38,352 bases of DNA from a virus. Shown here piece by piece: positions 13,540-23,000 of the stretch; position 1 is the stretch's first letter, and the number at the start of each line of letters is the position of its first letter. The translations under genes and the position numbers were made by a program. The notes below the pieces were generated by a model that did no database searches, was not told the origin of the DNA, and saw only the letters and a program-made list of their open reading frames with translations. Where the stretch lies: positions 1 to 38,352 of the IMG/VR virus record IMGVR_UViG_3300034168_000204, one strand, 5' to 3'.

Positions 13540-13554
13540 TTGTGATCATCACAA
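13540..13554. promoter_or_regulatory. Palindrome covering a GTG start codon
   Basis: TTGTGAT-C-ATCACAA is a palindrome with a single central base. It contains the GTG start of the nuclease gene and the possible -35 of the divergent resolvase. It is a candidate operator controlling both directions, though a chance palindrome cannot be excluded. Confidence 0.4.
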
Positions 13555-14435
13555 ACAAATACAACTTACCACAGACCTTCGTGAACATCATGAAGCGGCC
13601 TACCTATTCCAAGGGTAAGGCCAACATATCAGCCACCGAGCTGATCAACTCACCGCGCATCGTCCAGCTGCGTAAACTGCACGAAGACAAGATCGAGACT
13701 GACGTTACAGAGATGGTCTGGTCTATCTTTGGCACGGCTATCCATGGCGTCCTTGAGCATGGTGCCGATGAGAACCACCTGATCGAAGAGCGCTTACACA
13801 CAAAGATTGACGGCTGGTCTATCTCTGGAGCTATTGATCTGCAGATCGTCAACGAAGATGGCACCCTGACAATCAATGATTACAAGACTACAGGCGCATG
13901 GTCTGTAATGAATGAGAAGATTGACTGGGAGTATCAGCTCAACATCTACGCTTGGCTTGTGGAGAAAGTTAAACAGACCAAGGTTTCCAAGCTGGAGATC
14001 GTGGCTATCATCAGAGACTGGTCACGGCGGGACGCAGCCATGAAGGCCAACTACCCTGACGCACCGATCAAGGTGATCCCCATTCGCCTGTGGCCAATGG
14101 AAGAGCGCGAAGCATTTATTCAGGAACGAATTAAAGAACACTCCAACGCATTATTTGACTTGGAGACAGGGGATGAGCTGCCATTTTGTACGCCCGACCA
14201 GACTTGGGAGAAGCCTACAACATACGCAGTGAAAAAGATTGGTAATGTCAAAGCAAGAAACGTTTGCGCTACCGATGAGGAAGCTCAGGCCAAGGTGGCC
14301 GAGTATGGAAAGGATTACGAAATCATAGTCAGGCAAGGGGAGAGAACGCGCTGCGCGGAATTCTGCTCTGTCAGTAGGTTTTGTAACCAATACAAAGAGT
14401 ATTTAACAACAAAGGAAAACAATGTCAGTTCATAA
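13542..14435 (+). CDS. PD-(D/E)XK nuclease of the Cas4/RecB type
   Basis: A 297-residue protein. The start is GTG at 13542, with AGGAG 6 nt upstream. A longer reading from 13293 overlaps the resolvase on the other strand and the promoter region. Nuclease core: FGTAIHGVLEHG with His68, SGAIDLQI with Asp99, and LTINDYKTT with Asp113 and Lys115. At the C-terminus Cys271, Cys275 and Cys281 (CAEFCSVSRFC) form a Cas4/AddB-like iron-sulfur pattern; a fourth Cys upstream (in PFCTPDQ) could complete it. Such nucleases resect DNA ends for annealing. It is directly followed by an ERF protein with a 14-nt overlap, so the two probably act as an exonuclease-annealase pair. No Cas1/Cas2 or CRISPR is present. 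Confidence 0.85.
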   Translation: MIITNKYNLPQTFVNIMKRPTYSKGKANISATELINSPRIVQLRKLHEDKIETDVTEMVWSIFGTAIHGVLEHGADENHLIEERLHTKIDGWSISGAIDLQIVNEDGTLTINDYKTTGAWSVMNEKIDWEYQLNIYAWLVEKVKQTKVSKLEIVAIIRDWSRRDAAMKANYPDAPIKVIPIRLWPMEEREAFIQERIKEHSNALFDLETGDELPFCTPDQTWEKPTTYAVKKIGNVKARNVCATDEEAQAKVAEYGKDYEIIVRQGERTRCAEFCSVSRFCNQYKEYLTTKENNVSS

Positions 14436-15129
14436 AAAACTTATGCAAGCGAGGGTCAAGCTTCTGTCTGTAGAGATGAAGAAGTCTGGCCAGAACAAGT
14501 TTGCCGGCTACTCATACTTTGAGCTGGGCGACTTCATCCCCCATGTTCAGAACATCTTTAACGACCTTGGCCTGTGCGGTGTCGTGACGTTTAGCACCGA
14601 GTATGCCCAGCTCTGCATCACCGATACAGATGACGGCACAGTCATTGTGATCACCAGCCCAATGGCCGAGGCAAACCTCAAAGGCGCACACCCCATCCAA
14701 AATTTGGGCGCCGTTTTGAGCTACCAACGCCGTTATTTATGGATGGCCGCCATGGAGCTAGTCGAAGGGGACGCAGTAGATTCCGCACCTCCTGTAGAAG
14801 CGCCAAAGCCTGCGGCCACACAAACCCCTGCGCCAGCTGAAAAACCCGCCCAAAAGCCCGTTAAACAGCGCCCAGACCCTATTCCACCCCAGCACGTGGA
14901 GCCCCCGGACTGGACGATCATTGTTGATGCTCCTGAAAGTTCAGAAGAATGGATTGACCTGATGGTTCGCATGAACAACTTAAAGATGGGTTTGGCCACC
15001 AGTGCCGACCAGCTCAAGCAGATGTTTCAAATCAACAAGCCTCTATACGACAAGCTCAAAACGCTGAACCCAATTGTTTATGACAACGTCATTGACAACT
15101 TTACAAAAGCTAAGAAATCATTTTTTTAA
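14422..15129 (+). CDS. erf: ERF-family single-strand annealing protein
   Basis: A 235-residue recombinase that anneals complementary single strands. The ERF core is residues 1-120: KFAGYSYFELGDFIPHVQNI at 26-45 and the signature LGAVLSYQRRYLWMAAM at 95-111. A Pro/Ala/Lys linker (about 121-165) follows, then a helical C-terminal domain (about 166-235) with a Lys-rich end. The ribosome site is AAAGGAAAACA. It partners with the upstream nuclease and the SSB-like protein downstream for recombination-dependent replication and genome circularisation. Confidence 0.9.
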   Translation: MSVHKKLMQARVKLLSVEMKKSGQNKFAGYSYFELGDFIPHVQNIFNDLGLCGVVTFSTEYAQLCITDTDDGTVIVITSPMAEANLKGAHPIQNLGAVLSYQRRYLWMAAMELVEGDAVDSAPPVEAPKPAATQTPAPAEKPAQKPVKQRPDPIPPQHVEPPDWTIIVDAPESSEEWIDLMVRMNNLKMGLATSADQLKQMFQINKPLYDKLKTLNPIVYDNVIDNFTKAKKSFF

Positions 15130-15139
15130 GGAGTAAATA

Positions 15140-15403
15140 ATGGACTATCCAAATCGCGGAACCTTGTGGACTAACAGCTACAAGAAGACAGACATACAGC
15201 CAGACATGAAGGGCGACCTCAAGATTGAGCTTGACCTTTTCAAAGAGCTGCTGGCCAGCGCAGAGTCAGATCACGTTGTTATCAAGTTGGGTGCATGGCT
15301 TGGCAAGGATAAGGACGGCAACCGCAAGGTAAGCCTGAAGCTGGATAACATGAAGGCGGCGCCCCCTGCAGCCTCTAGCGCAAAGGATCCATGGGATGAC
15401 TAA
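15140..15403 (+). CDS. Small SSB-like protein (DUF736-like)
   Basis: An 87-residue protein after AAGGAG. The start YPNRGTLWTNSYKKT and the KLGAWLGKDKDGNRKVSLKLD block look like an OB-fold-like small protein of the DUF736 kind. The C-terminus is KDPWDD, an acidic tip with an aromatic residue as in single-stranded DNA-binding proteins, which use such a tail to recruit partners. Its place right after ERF fits a role in coating single strands. The fold is inferred from pattern only. Confidence 0.6.
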   Translation: MDYPNRGTLWTNSYKKTDIQPDMKGDLKIELDLFKELLASAESDHVVIKLGAWLGKDKDGNRKVSLKLDNMKAAPPAASSAKDPWDD

Positions 15404-15620
15404 AGCCAAACAAAAATCCCACGCTGAGTGGGTGAAGATCTGCACCAATCTGAACAGCGCTCTTGAGTCGCAAATGAAAGACGAGATGAAGTTGCGCGCC
15501 GACATTGACAACCTTGAAGGCCATATTGCCAAGCTAGAAGAGCAGCTGACCATGTCCGTAGGCGTGATCAAGTACTTGGAGTTACAAATTGTCCGATCCA
15601 ATCCAGTTCGAAGCAATTAA
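15396..15620 (+). CDS. Small coiled-coil protein
   Basis: A 74-residue protein starting in an overlap with the previous stop. Residues about 15-62 are a continuous helix with Leu heptads (LNSALESQMKDEMKLRADIDN...LEGHIAKLEEQL shortened here). It is basic at the start. The 32-nt overlap with the next gene is large. No family is recognised; it might be a scaffold or accessory to the SSB-like protein. Confidence 0.5.
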   Translation: MTKAKQKSHAEWVKICTNLNSALESQMKDEMKLRADIDNLEGHIAKLEEQLTMSVGVIKYLELQIVRSNPVRSN

Positions 15621-16011
15621 GACGGGCCTGAAGCAATCCAAGGACGGCTATATGCTGTCTTTGGCTGTTCACCCTGACGAGCTGCACAACGACCTCATGC
15701 GCGACTTTGTAGGCTCGCGCTATGTTGTTGTGATGGTCAGACTGGGTGATGACGAACAACCAATGAACCGGGAGAATGAGTTTCCCGGTGATCATGCGGT
15801 GAAGATGGCTGGCATTCTGTGCCGTGACCCAGACTTTTGGGAGTGGCTGCACCAGAAAGAGTGGCTATTGGAGAAGAACGAGAAGGCTTGTGCCGAGTGG
15901 GTTTCATCCTATTTGGACATAGAGTCCCGCAAAGAGCTGAAAACCAACGAAGAAGCCCGCCATTTATTTAACCAATTGCGAACCAGCTTCGAAGCTTGGA
16001 GGAAAGCATGA
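15589..16011 (+). CDS. Conserved phage protein, unknown function
   Basis: A 140-residue protein starting with TTG, with GGAG 7 nt upstream. IQFEAIKTGLKQSKDGYMLSLAVHPDEL (shortened: VHPDEL at about 27-32) and DFVGSRYVVVMVRL (about 39-52) are features of a hypothetical family common in phages of proteobacteria, located with recombination genes. The C-terminal half is helical and Trp-rich (DFWEWLHQKEW). The function is unknown. Its stop overlaps the next start as ATGA. Confidence 0.65.
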   Translation: MSDPIQFEAIKTGLKQSKDGYMLSLAVHPDELHNDLMRDFVGSRYVVVMVRLGDDEQPMNRENEFPGDHAVKMAGILCRDPDFWEWLHQKEWLLEKNEKACAEWVSSYLDIESRKELKTNEEARHLFNQLRTSFEAWRKA

Positions 16012-16280
16012 AGAAACTAATCCCTTACAGCGTCTACTTGCCAGTGGAGTATTACGACAAGATCAAGGAGCTTGCCAAGCAGCGTAAAGCATCTTCTATG
16101 GTGCGTGACGCCATTTGCATGATCGTTGATGGTGACGATAACTTCAAGTCCGGGTACAACAAGGCGCTCAAAGACTGTGTCAAAGAGATTGATGCCTGCA
16201 AAGAGATCGAGCACATTGCCATTCGTGGCAAGTACTTGGCCGATGTGCTGGCAGATCAGATTAAAGAACTGGAGATGTGA
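16008..16280 (+). CDS. Small ribbon-helix-helix-like DNA-binding protein
   Basis: A 90-residue protein starting after GGAGGAAAGC in an ATGA overlap. Residues 4-40 (IPYSVYLPVEYYDKIKELAK, then RKASSMVRDAICMIVD) fit a strand followed by two helices as in RHH/CopG regulators. The rest is a helical tail. It is probably a regulator of this operon or of late genes. The family call rests on pattern only. Confidence 0.55.
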   Translation: MKKLIPYSVYLPVEYYDKIKELAKQRKASSMVRDAICMIVDGDDNFKSGYNKALKDCVKEIDACKEIEHIAIRGKYLADVLADQIKELEM

Positions 16281-16504
16281 TGGAAGACATTACCGACCAA
16301 GTTATAGCCATGGACAAAGCTTTGAGCTCTGCCCTAATGAACACAGAATGCAGCGATCCAATCGTTGCAGTCATTTCATTGAGCAAGCTTCTTTGTGAAT
16401 TGCTGGTGGAGCTGGGCATGGACGATGACGAGCAGGCAACGGCTGCTTTCCGCGACACGCTTAGAAATATCCGCAAGGAACACACCGATAAAGAGGTTCA
16501 CTAA
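16280..16504 (+). CDS. Small acidic helical protein
   Basis: A 74-residue protein starting at the ATG of TGATG, with GGAG 5 nt upstream. It is almost wholly helical, acidic, with two hydrophobic stretches (PIVAVISLSKLLCELLVELGM). No membrane helix is long enough to be sure. It shares a base with the next start (TAATG). No family is recognised. Confidence 0.5.
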   Translation: MEDITDQVIAMDKALSSALMNTECSDPIVAVISLSKLLCELLVELGMDDDEQATAAFRDTLRNIRKEHTDKEVH

Positions 16505-16713
16505 TGACTGAACACGACACCAATCTGCGAGATCTGGCGTCTATGTTTGCTTTGGCCGGCCTCATCATCCGTAATAGGGAAGGTGAGAATCTGGCCGAGG
16601 CAGCATACGAACTAGCCGATCAATGGATGGAAGCGAGAAAAGAACCCGAAGAAGGACTGGCCGCAATCAAGAAAGGCAAACGCAATGTCAGAAAACATGA
16701 GGATCTACGGTAA
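16504..16713 (+). CDS. Small helical protein, unknown function
   Basis: A 69-residue protein. The first 45 residues are a helical pair (LRDLASMFALAGLIIRNREG, ENLAEAAYELADQWMEARKE). The C-terminus is basic (KKGKRNVRKHEDLR). The AYxLADxWMxAR ending recalls the end of the early protein at 11818-12096, perhaps a shared interaction helix. It overlaps the next gene by 29 nt. Confidence 0.5.
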   Translation: MTEHDTNLRDLASMFALAGLIIRNREGENLAEAAYELADQWMEARKEPEEGLAAIKKGKRNVRKHEDLR

Positions 16714-16879
16714 ACGCTACTGCGCTACCTGTGAGCATTCCAAACCCTTAGACCACGGCAAACTTGTAGATCCAAAAGGCAACCGCTGGGTGTGCTATGA
16801 CTGTAAACCAAATGTATCGAAACGAAAAACTTCTAAAAGCCGCAAGGCTCCTGCCGTGCCAGCACTGCGGGGTGAGTGA
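16685..16879 (+). CDS. Small zinc-finger protein
   Basis: A 64-residue protein with CATCEH (about residues 13-18) and CYDCKP (about 37-42), a CxxC...CxxC zinc ribbon, then a strongly basic tail rich in Lys, Arg and Ser. DNA or RNA binding is likely. It overlaps the following HNH-like gene by 83 nt in another frame, so the tail and the start of the next protein share DNA. Confidence 0.55.
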   Translation: MSENMRIYGKRYCATCEHSKPLDHGKLVDPKGNRWVCYDCKPNVSKRKTSKSRKAPAVPALRGE

Positions 16880-17099
16880 TGGAACAGTGGTAGCCGCCCA
16901 CAGTAACCAGCTGCGGGACGGCAAAGGCCGTGGCCTCAAGGCTCACGATTACCGCATAGCGTCATTGTGCTATCGGTGCCATATGGAGTTAGATCAGGGC
17001 TCTAAGATGGATAAGGCCCAGCGTGTTGAGATGTGGGAGGACGCACACCGCAAGACACTGGGCCTATTCTTTGAGCAGGGGATTATTGGCCCCGTCTAA
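16797..17099 (+). CDS. HNH-like protein (DUF1364-type)
   Basis: A 100-residue protein. CQHCG at about 21-25, AAHSNQ at about 33-38 with the HNH His, GKGRGLKAHD, then LCYRCHMELDQG at about 57-68. The order CxxC, AH, CxxCH is that of the DUF1364/HNH nuclease-like phage proteins found among recombination genes. The start could also be the ATG at 16812; neither has a good ribosome site, and the gene lies within the tail of the previous one. It ends convergent to, and overlapping by 17 nt, the giant virion gene. Confidence 0.65.
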   Translation: MTVNQMYRNEKLLKAARLLPCQHCGVSDGTVVAAHSNQLRDGKGRGLKAHDYRIASLCYRCHMELDQGSKMDKAQRVEMWEDAHRKTLGLFFEQGIIGPV

Positions 17100-20000
17100 C
17101 CTGATTGTTGAACTCAGTCATCTTTCTTAAGATCTCGTCTTCTTTGCGCTTGACCGCCTCCCTTGGGGCATCCTTTTCAATCAGCGCTTTCTTTTCTTTA
17201 TTCAGCTTAACGATCTGATTTTCAACATTGTTAGCCCGCTGCCAGAGTCTGGCCTCCGGGTTAGCCTTGACGTAATCAGCTGGGCTCACCCTGTCTTTAC
17301 GCAAGCCCTTAATCTCATACTCATGCTTGGCCATTGCGGTTACATTTTCATAGAACCTTGATCGAGTAGCAGCTGGTGACTCGGCCTCGCCGTAGAAGCG
17401 GCCAACAACAGGGAGTCTGTAGGCTGGAATTTCCTCTTGAGTGACCGCCTTTGACTTGGCAAACTCACCAATCTTCATGATCTCTCGACCAACACCACCG
17501 GTGATCTGACCAACGAAGTAATCAATTTCATCGGCAGTAGGACTAAAGAATCCTTTGGTGTGCTTGGTGCCTGCTGGCGAAGTTACATAGTTAATTGCCT
17601 CGGCAAGCTTCTTACTCAAAATGCTGGCGTTCTCACGCGAACGCTCGTAGCCGGGCGTAGGCGCTGTTCCCCTGTCTTCTCTGTAGATTGGGCGCCCAAA
17701 GGAATCTTTGTTGGTGTAGATCGCAACAAGCGGATCGGCAATCGTAGGGAAAGCCATCAACAAAGGATTACCAGAACCACCCAGCGGGTTGAACGCATCA
17801 AACACCAAAGACACCGCGCTCATAACTTTATCGCCCGGGCCTTTTCGACTTCTGATCATGCCGGTTTCAATGAGTAATGTCTCCATGGCAAGGCGACCAA
17901 AGCCGGGGAACATATTAAAACCTAGCGGCATTGGAATAGACAAATACTTCTTCTCACCACCAATACCGAAGGTAGGCAGGATTAAGTTCTTGTCTTTGAC
18001 AAACTCTGGTGGTTCATCGTCATCAAACCCAGCCATGGCCAAAGCAATGGCCTGCATAGATCCAAGGAACATACCGCCAAAGATGATCTTCTTACCCATA
18101 GGCCCGCGCAGTGTTTCCACCATGCGAGCGCTACCCTGAATTGCAGCGTTAAAGAACGCATACAAGGCAGAGATAAGGCCAGTCTTAGCGCCCTTACGGT
18201 TGAAGTTAACAGTCAGGTTCTTGGCAATGCTGGCCGCCTTGTCTTCGCTTAAACCGCTTTCAACAGCAACTTTAAACGCAGACAAACGAATCGAATTCTC
18301 AATGGCATCGTTGTAGTCTGACAACCAGTCAAATATCGCATCAACAGACTTTTTGACGTTGCCACGGTTGAGGCGCTTCAGCTCTTGCTCAACAACATTA
18401 CCTTTACGCTTTGTCTCTGCAAACTGATTCTGATAACCAGTCTGACCGCCGGCCAGTTGGAAACGCTCAAACCAATCCTGCATTTCTGCCATCGCTTCGG
18501 TAGTCGCACCCTTGCCGCGCAGATCACGATAGATCGCGCGCAGGGCCGGCAGAACGTTGGCCCGCACTTGCTTTTCCTTGCCAGCAATCTCTGTCGTTGA
18601 CAAGTTAAGGGACGCAGCACTAAGGTCGCGTAAGAAGTTAACAGCACCAAACACAACGTTGTACTGGGTATTAACAGAAGCAAACCAGCGAGTGACCATA
18701 CTGGCCATACCAATTGCATCGCTTAGTCTTTCGGTGTCAAGGTTCCTTATTGACTCAACCATACGCAATGCACGGGGGTCATTGGGGTTAAAGAAGATGA
18801 AGCGGTCTTCGCCGTTAATACGGACAGGGAAAACGTTAGGACTGTCGCGCAGCAGGGGGTTAACCTGATACTTAACCTGACCAGTCTTTTTGTCAAACAT
18901 TGGCTGGCGCGGCTCTTGGATAATGTTCCGAGCATCTTCAGGCGTAAGGCCCAGAGAGATCAGCTCGGCTTCCAACTTGTCTTTGTCTTTGATAGCATCA
19001 GGATTGATGGCCAACCAGAAGCCGGGGTTTGGATGCTTGATAGCCATGCCGTACAAAGCACGACCAACACGGGCCTGCTCAGACCTACGCAAGGCGCGCT
19101 CACGCTGCATAGCGATGTTGGCAAAGATGTCAATGACAGGCTTATCAGAACCAACACGGCGCTTAGAAGCTGAACCACGGGTAGCAAAGCCACCCATCAC
19201 GCCACGGCCAGTGTGCACAAAATCCAGCTGGTCACGCATCAAAGGAACGTAGTTCTTGTATGTCTTGTTCCACTCGTCAATTGTGTCCTGAGTCTCAAGG
19301 CCATTGGCCACCAAAACGCGCTGAGTCTCCTTGACAATAGCATCGACCTTAGCTGCAAGGGCCGTAAGATCTTTGCGCTTCTCTGGCGTCAAAGCCTTCA
19401 TGTAGGCATCGGCATCGGCGTCAGAAACGCTAGAGCCAGCTTCAGGGAAGCCAGTCGGATTGATCTTAGCAATGTATGCGTTGGCTTCTTTGGCGTGGCG
19501 GTTGAGCAAAAACGTTTCGAGCTCATCCAGCGTCACGTTTTTCTCTTGCATTTCCACAAGCACTGGGCGCATTTCATCATTAAGGAAGCTATCAGTACGC
19601 TTGGCTAGACGGCCATGGTAGTTCTCTTCCTTCATGTAGGCATCAAACTGCTCGTTGAGCTTCTTGCCAGTGCTTTTGATTGATTGAATCAAACGCTTGG
19701 TGTCGATGAGCTTATCGCCATACTTGTAAATCACATCGTCCATGAACGACATCTCTGGGATTTCCATGTCTGGCTCTGGAGCCTCTTCACCCAGATAGTT
19801 ACGGCGAGTCGTATTTGGAGGCGCTCGGCCACCAATGTCTTCAGACGCAAACAAAGGAATCTGATCTCCCGTAAAAACTTCTGTTGGATCTGTCAAGTCA
19901 GTAACGGACGATACTTTCTCTAAGTACTCAACAAAGGTTTCATTGGGCAAATACTTGGAAGCCTGAGCTTTACTAAAGAAGCTGCGGATAGCCTTCCCTA

Positions 20001-23000
20001 GTCTTGAGAAAAATTGCTCCACTACACCAACTGGTTTGGTGTTTGTAGTAGCCCAGCGGGATGTTTGATCGGCATACCATTCACCAAAGCTAAACCAGTA
20101 TTGGCGTTTTTGCATATCCAAAGCACGAATGTCCATGTCACCCTTGGTTGCTCTGGCCATACGCTTGGCGCGCATTGATTTAATTAGCTCACCAGCTGTG
20201 CCGGCCTTACTTTTCTCAAACCATTTATTAAACTCTCTGATTACCGCATTCTTTGTATCGGCATCAGCCTTCTCAAACGTTTGGCCTTGGTGGATGTGGC
20301 CAAGCTCGTGCGCCAATACTTCTAAAGTCTTGCCGGTGCTTGTGCTCTTACGAACAACAACAATGTATTCATCTGGGCCTGTCTTCTTGACCATGCCGGG
20401 CTCACCCAAGAAACCGATATAACCAATTGCACGATGTGGGCCAGTAAACTTATCCTTGTCCCGCAGCGCTTCCTCATCGGTCATCACATGGATGTTGCCA
20501 GTCAGGTTAAGCATCTTTGCCCAGCCCTTGGTGACCGACAGAACATTACCCGGAATGCCTTTGCTACCAGTGACGCCCTCACCCATCTTTAGGAATGGGG
20601 TTTTCTCGTGCTTTTCAATGGCGGCCTGCTCAAGGTCACGCTTGGCATTGACCAACTTTTGATAGTCAGCGTCAGACAGCTTAAATGACTTGGCAGGGAA
20701 CTGTTCAATGTCATTCCTGAACATCGCGTCCTTGACGTATGGAACGTACAGGGGTTCGCCGGTTCTTTCGCCGTAAGCCAATACCAATCCCAAGTCATCA
20801 TCGCCAAACACAACTTCACCGTTGTATTCTTTGGCAAGTCTTTCGATTGTTCCAAGTGCAGGCTGAAGATCTGGCGGCTCCTCAGATGGCTTTTCTTTTG
20901 CAGCAGCTCTTGCAGCCCTACCTTCGGCAGCAGTTAACTCGCCTTGCAGCTTGGATATTTCTGAAACAAGAGACTTTCTCTTGTCTTTGTTAAATTCAAT
21001 ATCAAGTTCATCTTCCAAATCTTGGAGTTCTTCGCGAATTTCTTCAACGCTTCGCTGCTTAACTTTTGGCTTCTCAGCTTGCTTAACTGGCGCCCTACCT
21101 TCAAGATCATCAAGACGTTTACTGATCTCGGCCATGCGAGCTTCTTGCTCTGGGGTTTCCTGCAAGCCGGCTTTAATAATTTGACGTATTAAAACTTTCT
21201 GCTCTGCGCGTAAGTCAGCGATCTCTTGCTTATTGTCTACAGGCGCCTCTTCAGCTGGCGCCTCGGCAAAGATGTCCTTCTGGCCACGGGCTGCAGCTTG
21301 GTCGGCCTCACGCTTACTACCAGTCAGAACAAAGTCTTTAGCCTCTTCATCGGCCTTGGCTTTTCGTTCAGCCTCTTTTGATAGGCGTTCGTTCTCTTTG
21401 CTCAAACGATCAATCTCGTCTTGCTTAGACTTCAGCTCATCTTTTGTAGGGGCTGTGAGTTCAAGCTCTCCCGCCGGTCTTTCGCTTGGTTCAGCAGCGC
21501 GATCCTCGCCTTCGGGCTCAACGATCTCAGCAGCTTGATCAGCTTCTCTTTGTTCATCAAAGGCGATTTGGAGTTCACGATTCTGTTCCTCAATAGTTAG
21601 GTATTCGTCAATCAGGTCGCCAAATGGCTCAACACCTTCCTGAATATTCTTGATCTCTTCTTTGACATCGTGTGGCAGATAGTCTTTATTGCCCACCAGA
21701 TCCTTGATGTACTGAGCTGATTCAGCCGCATCAAACCGGCTTGACTCATGACGCATAGCCGGTGGCAAGAATGGATCTAAAAGACCGTCAGCCGCCAGCT
21801 CTGTAATGTATGTGCCGCGCTTACCGCTTTTCTTTGTGACTTGTAGCTTCTTGTTACCAAGACTTGGGTTTCTGCCAAAGATTTCCCTGACCTCTTCAGG
21901 ATCAAGCTTGCCAGCCAATGCACTCCAAAGACTGCCCGACTTGTAAGTCAGCTCGTCTATTTGCTTGCCAGCTTGTGACAACACCCCTCTGGCTTCGACA
22001 ACTTCTTGAGGCTCTGGAATAGAACGCTGTAAAGACTTCTGCGCCTCGGCTGCACCAACCTTGGCCGCTTCAATGGCCGCATCCAAGTTTTCTTGGTTCG
22101 TTGTTTTCTTACTGCGGTTAAAGCCTTTATTTAAGGCCTCAAACTTATTAATTAGTATTGAACCATTGGCCGAAAGGGTTTGAATCTGGCTGCGTAGATC
22201 TTTAATATCCTTGGGCACATTCAGATCGGAAGCGCCATACATGGTATAGCCTTCATCATTCAAACGATCTGTGACGGCTTGTATTGAATCTGTGATGGTT
22301 TGTAAGGCCTGCTTAGCTTCGGGCTTGGCTTTACTGTTAAACAGTTTAAGTTTGTCCTGACCCTTTGGTTCATCGCTGTAAAAATTAGACCAGCTCCACT
22401 TCTCGGATGGGCGCTCAACACCCTCTTCAAGAGTGCCTTGCTTGGCTTGTTCTTGCTTAAGCTTGCTGCGGTAAAACTCAAGGTTCTTTTCGGTAACTTG
22501 GTTCTTCTCAATTGCAGTACGCATTCCACTTACAAACGGCTTCTGACCAAGCCCTTCAAGCCTGTCTGCAATATCGGTAGCTTCTTGTTGAATAGGATTT
22601 AACTCAGCCTTGGGAACCGATGCTTGATACTCGGCTTTTAAACGTGCGTAATCAGATTGAATCTTGTCGTACTGCTCTTGATTAATGCGGCGCTCACGGA
22701 AAGCATCAGAAGCCACAAAATTAAGCTTGGCCGCTTTGTCGTATTGCTCTTTAAGGGTAGGTTCTGCGGGCGCTTCTTCTTTGGGGGCCTCGGCAGCTGG
22801 AGCCTCAATAGCTGGAGCCGGCTTCTCTTCTGCAACCTCCTCCTCTTGTAAGTTTGGAGTAAGTTCCACTTCTTTCACTGATATAGTGGGAGCCAAAAGT
22901 TCTTGCAACATAGCGTCTGTATCTTGAGACGCAGATGGCGGGGCAACCTCTGGCGCAATTGGGGCAATTGGGGCAACTTCTGGGGCAATTGGGGCTGCTG

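Noticed and set aside
13293-13541. N-terminal extension of the nuclease gene
   Set aside because: It crosses the divergent promoters and is antisense to the resolvase; the GTG at 13542 has a good ribosome site.
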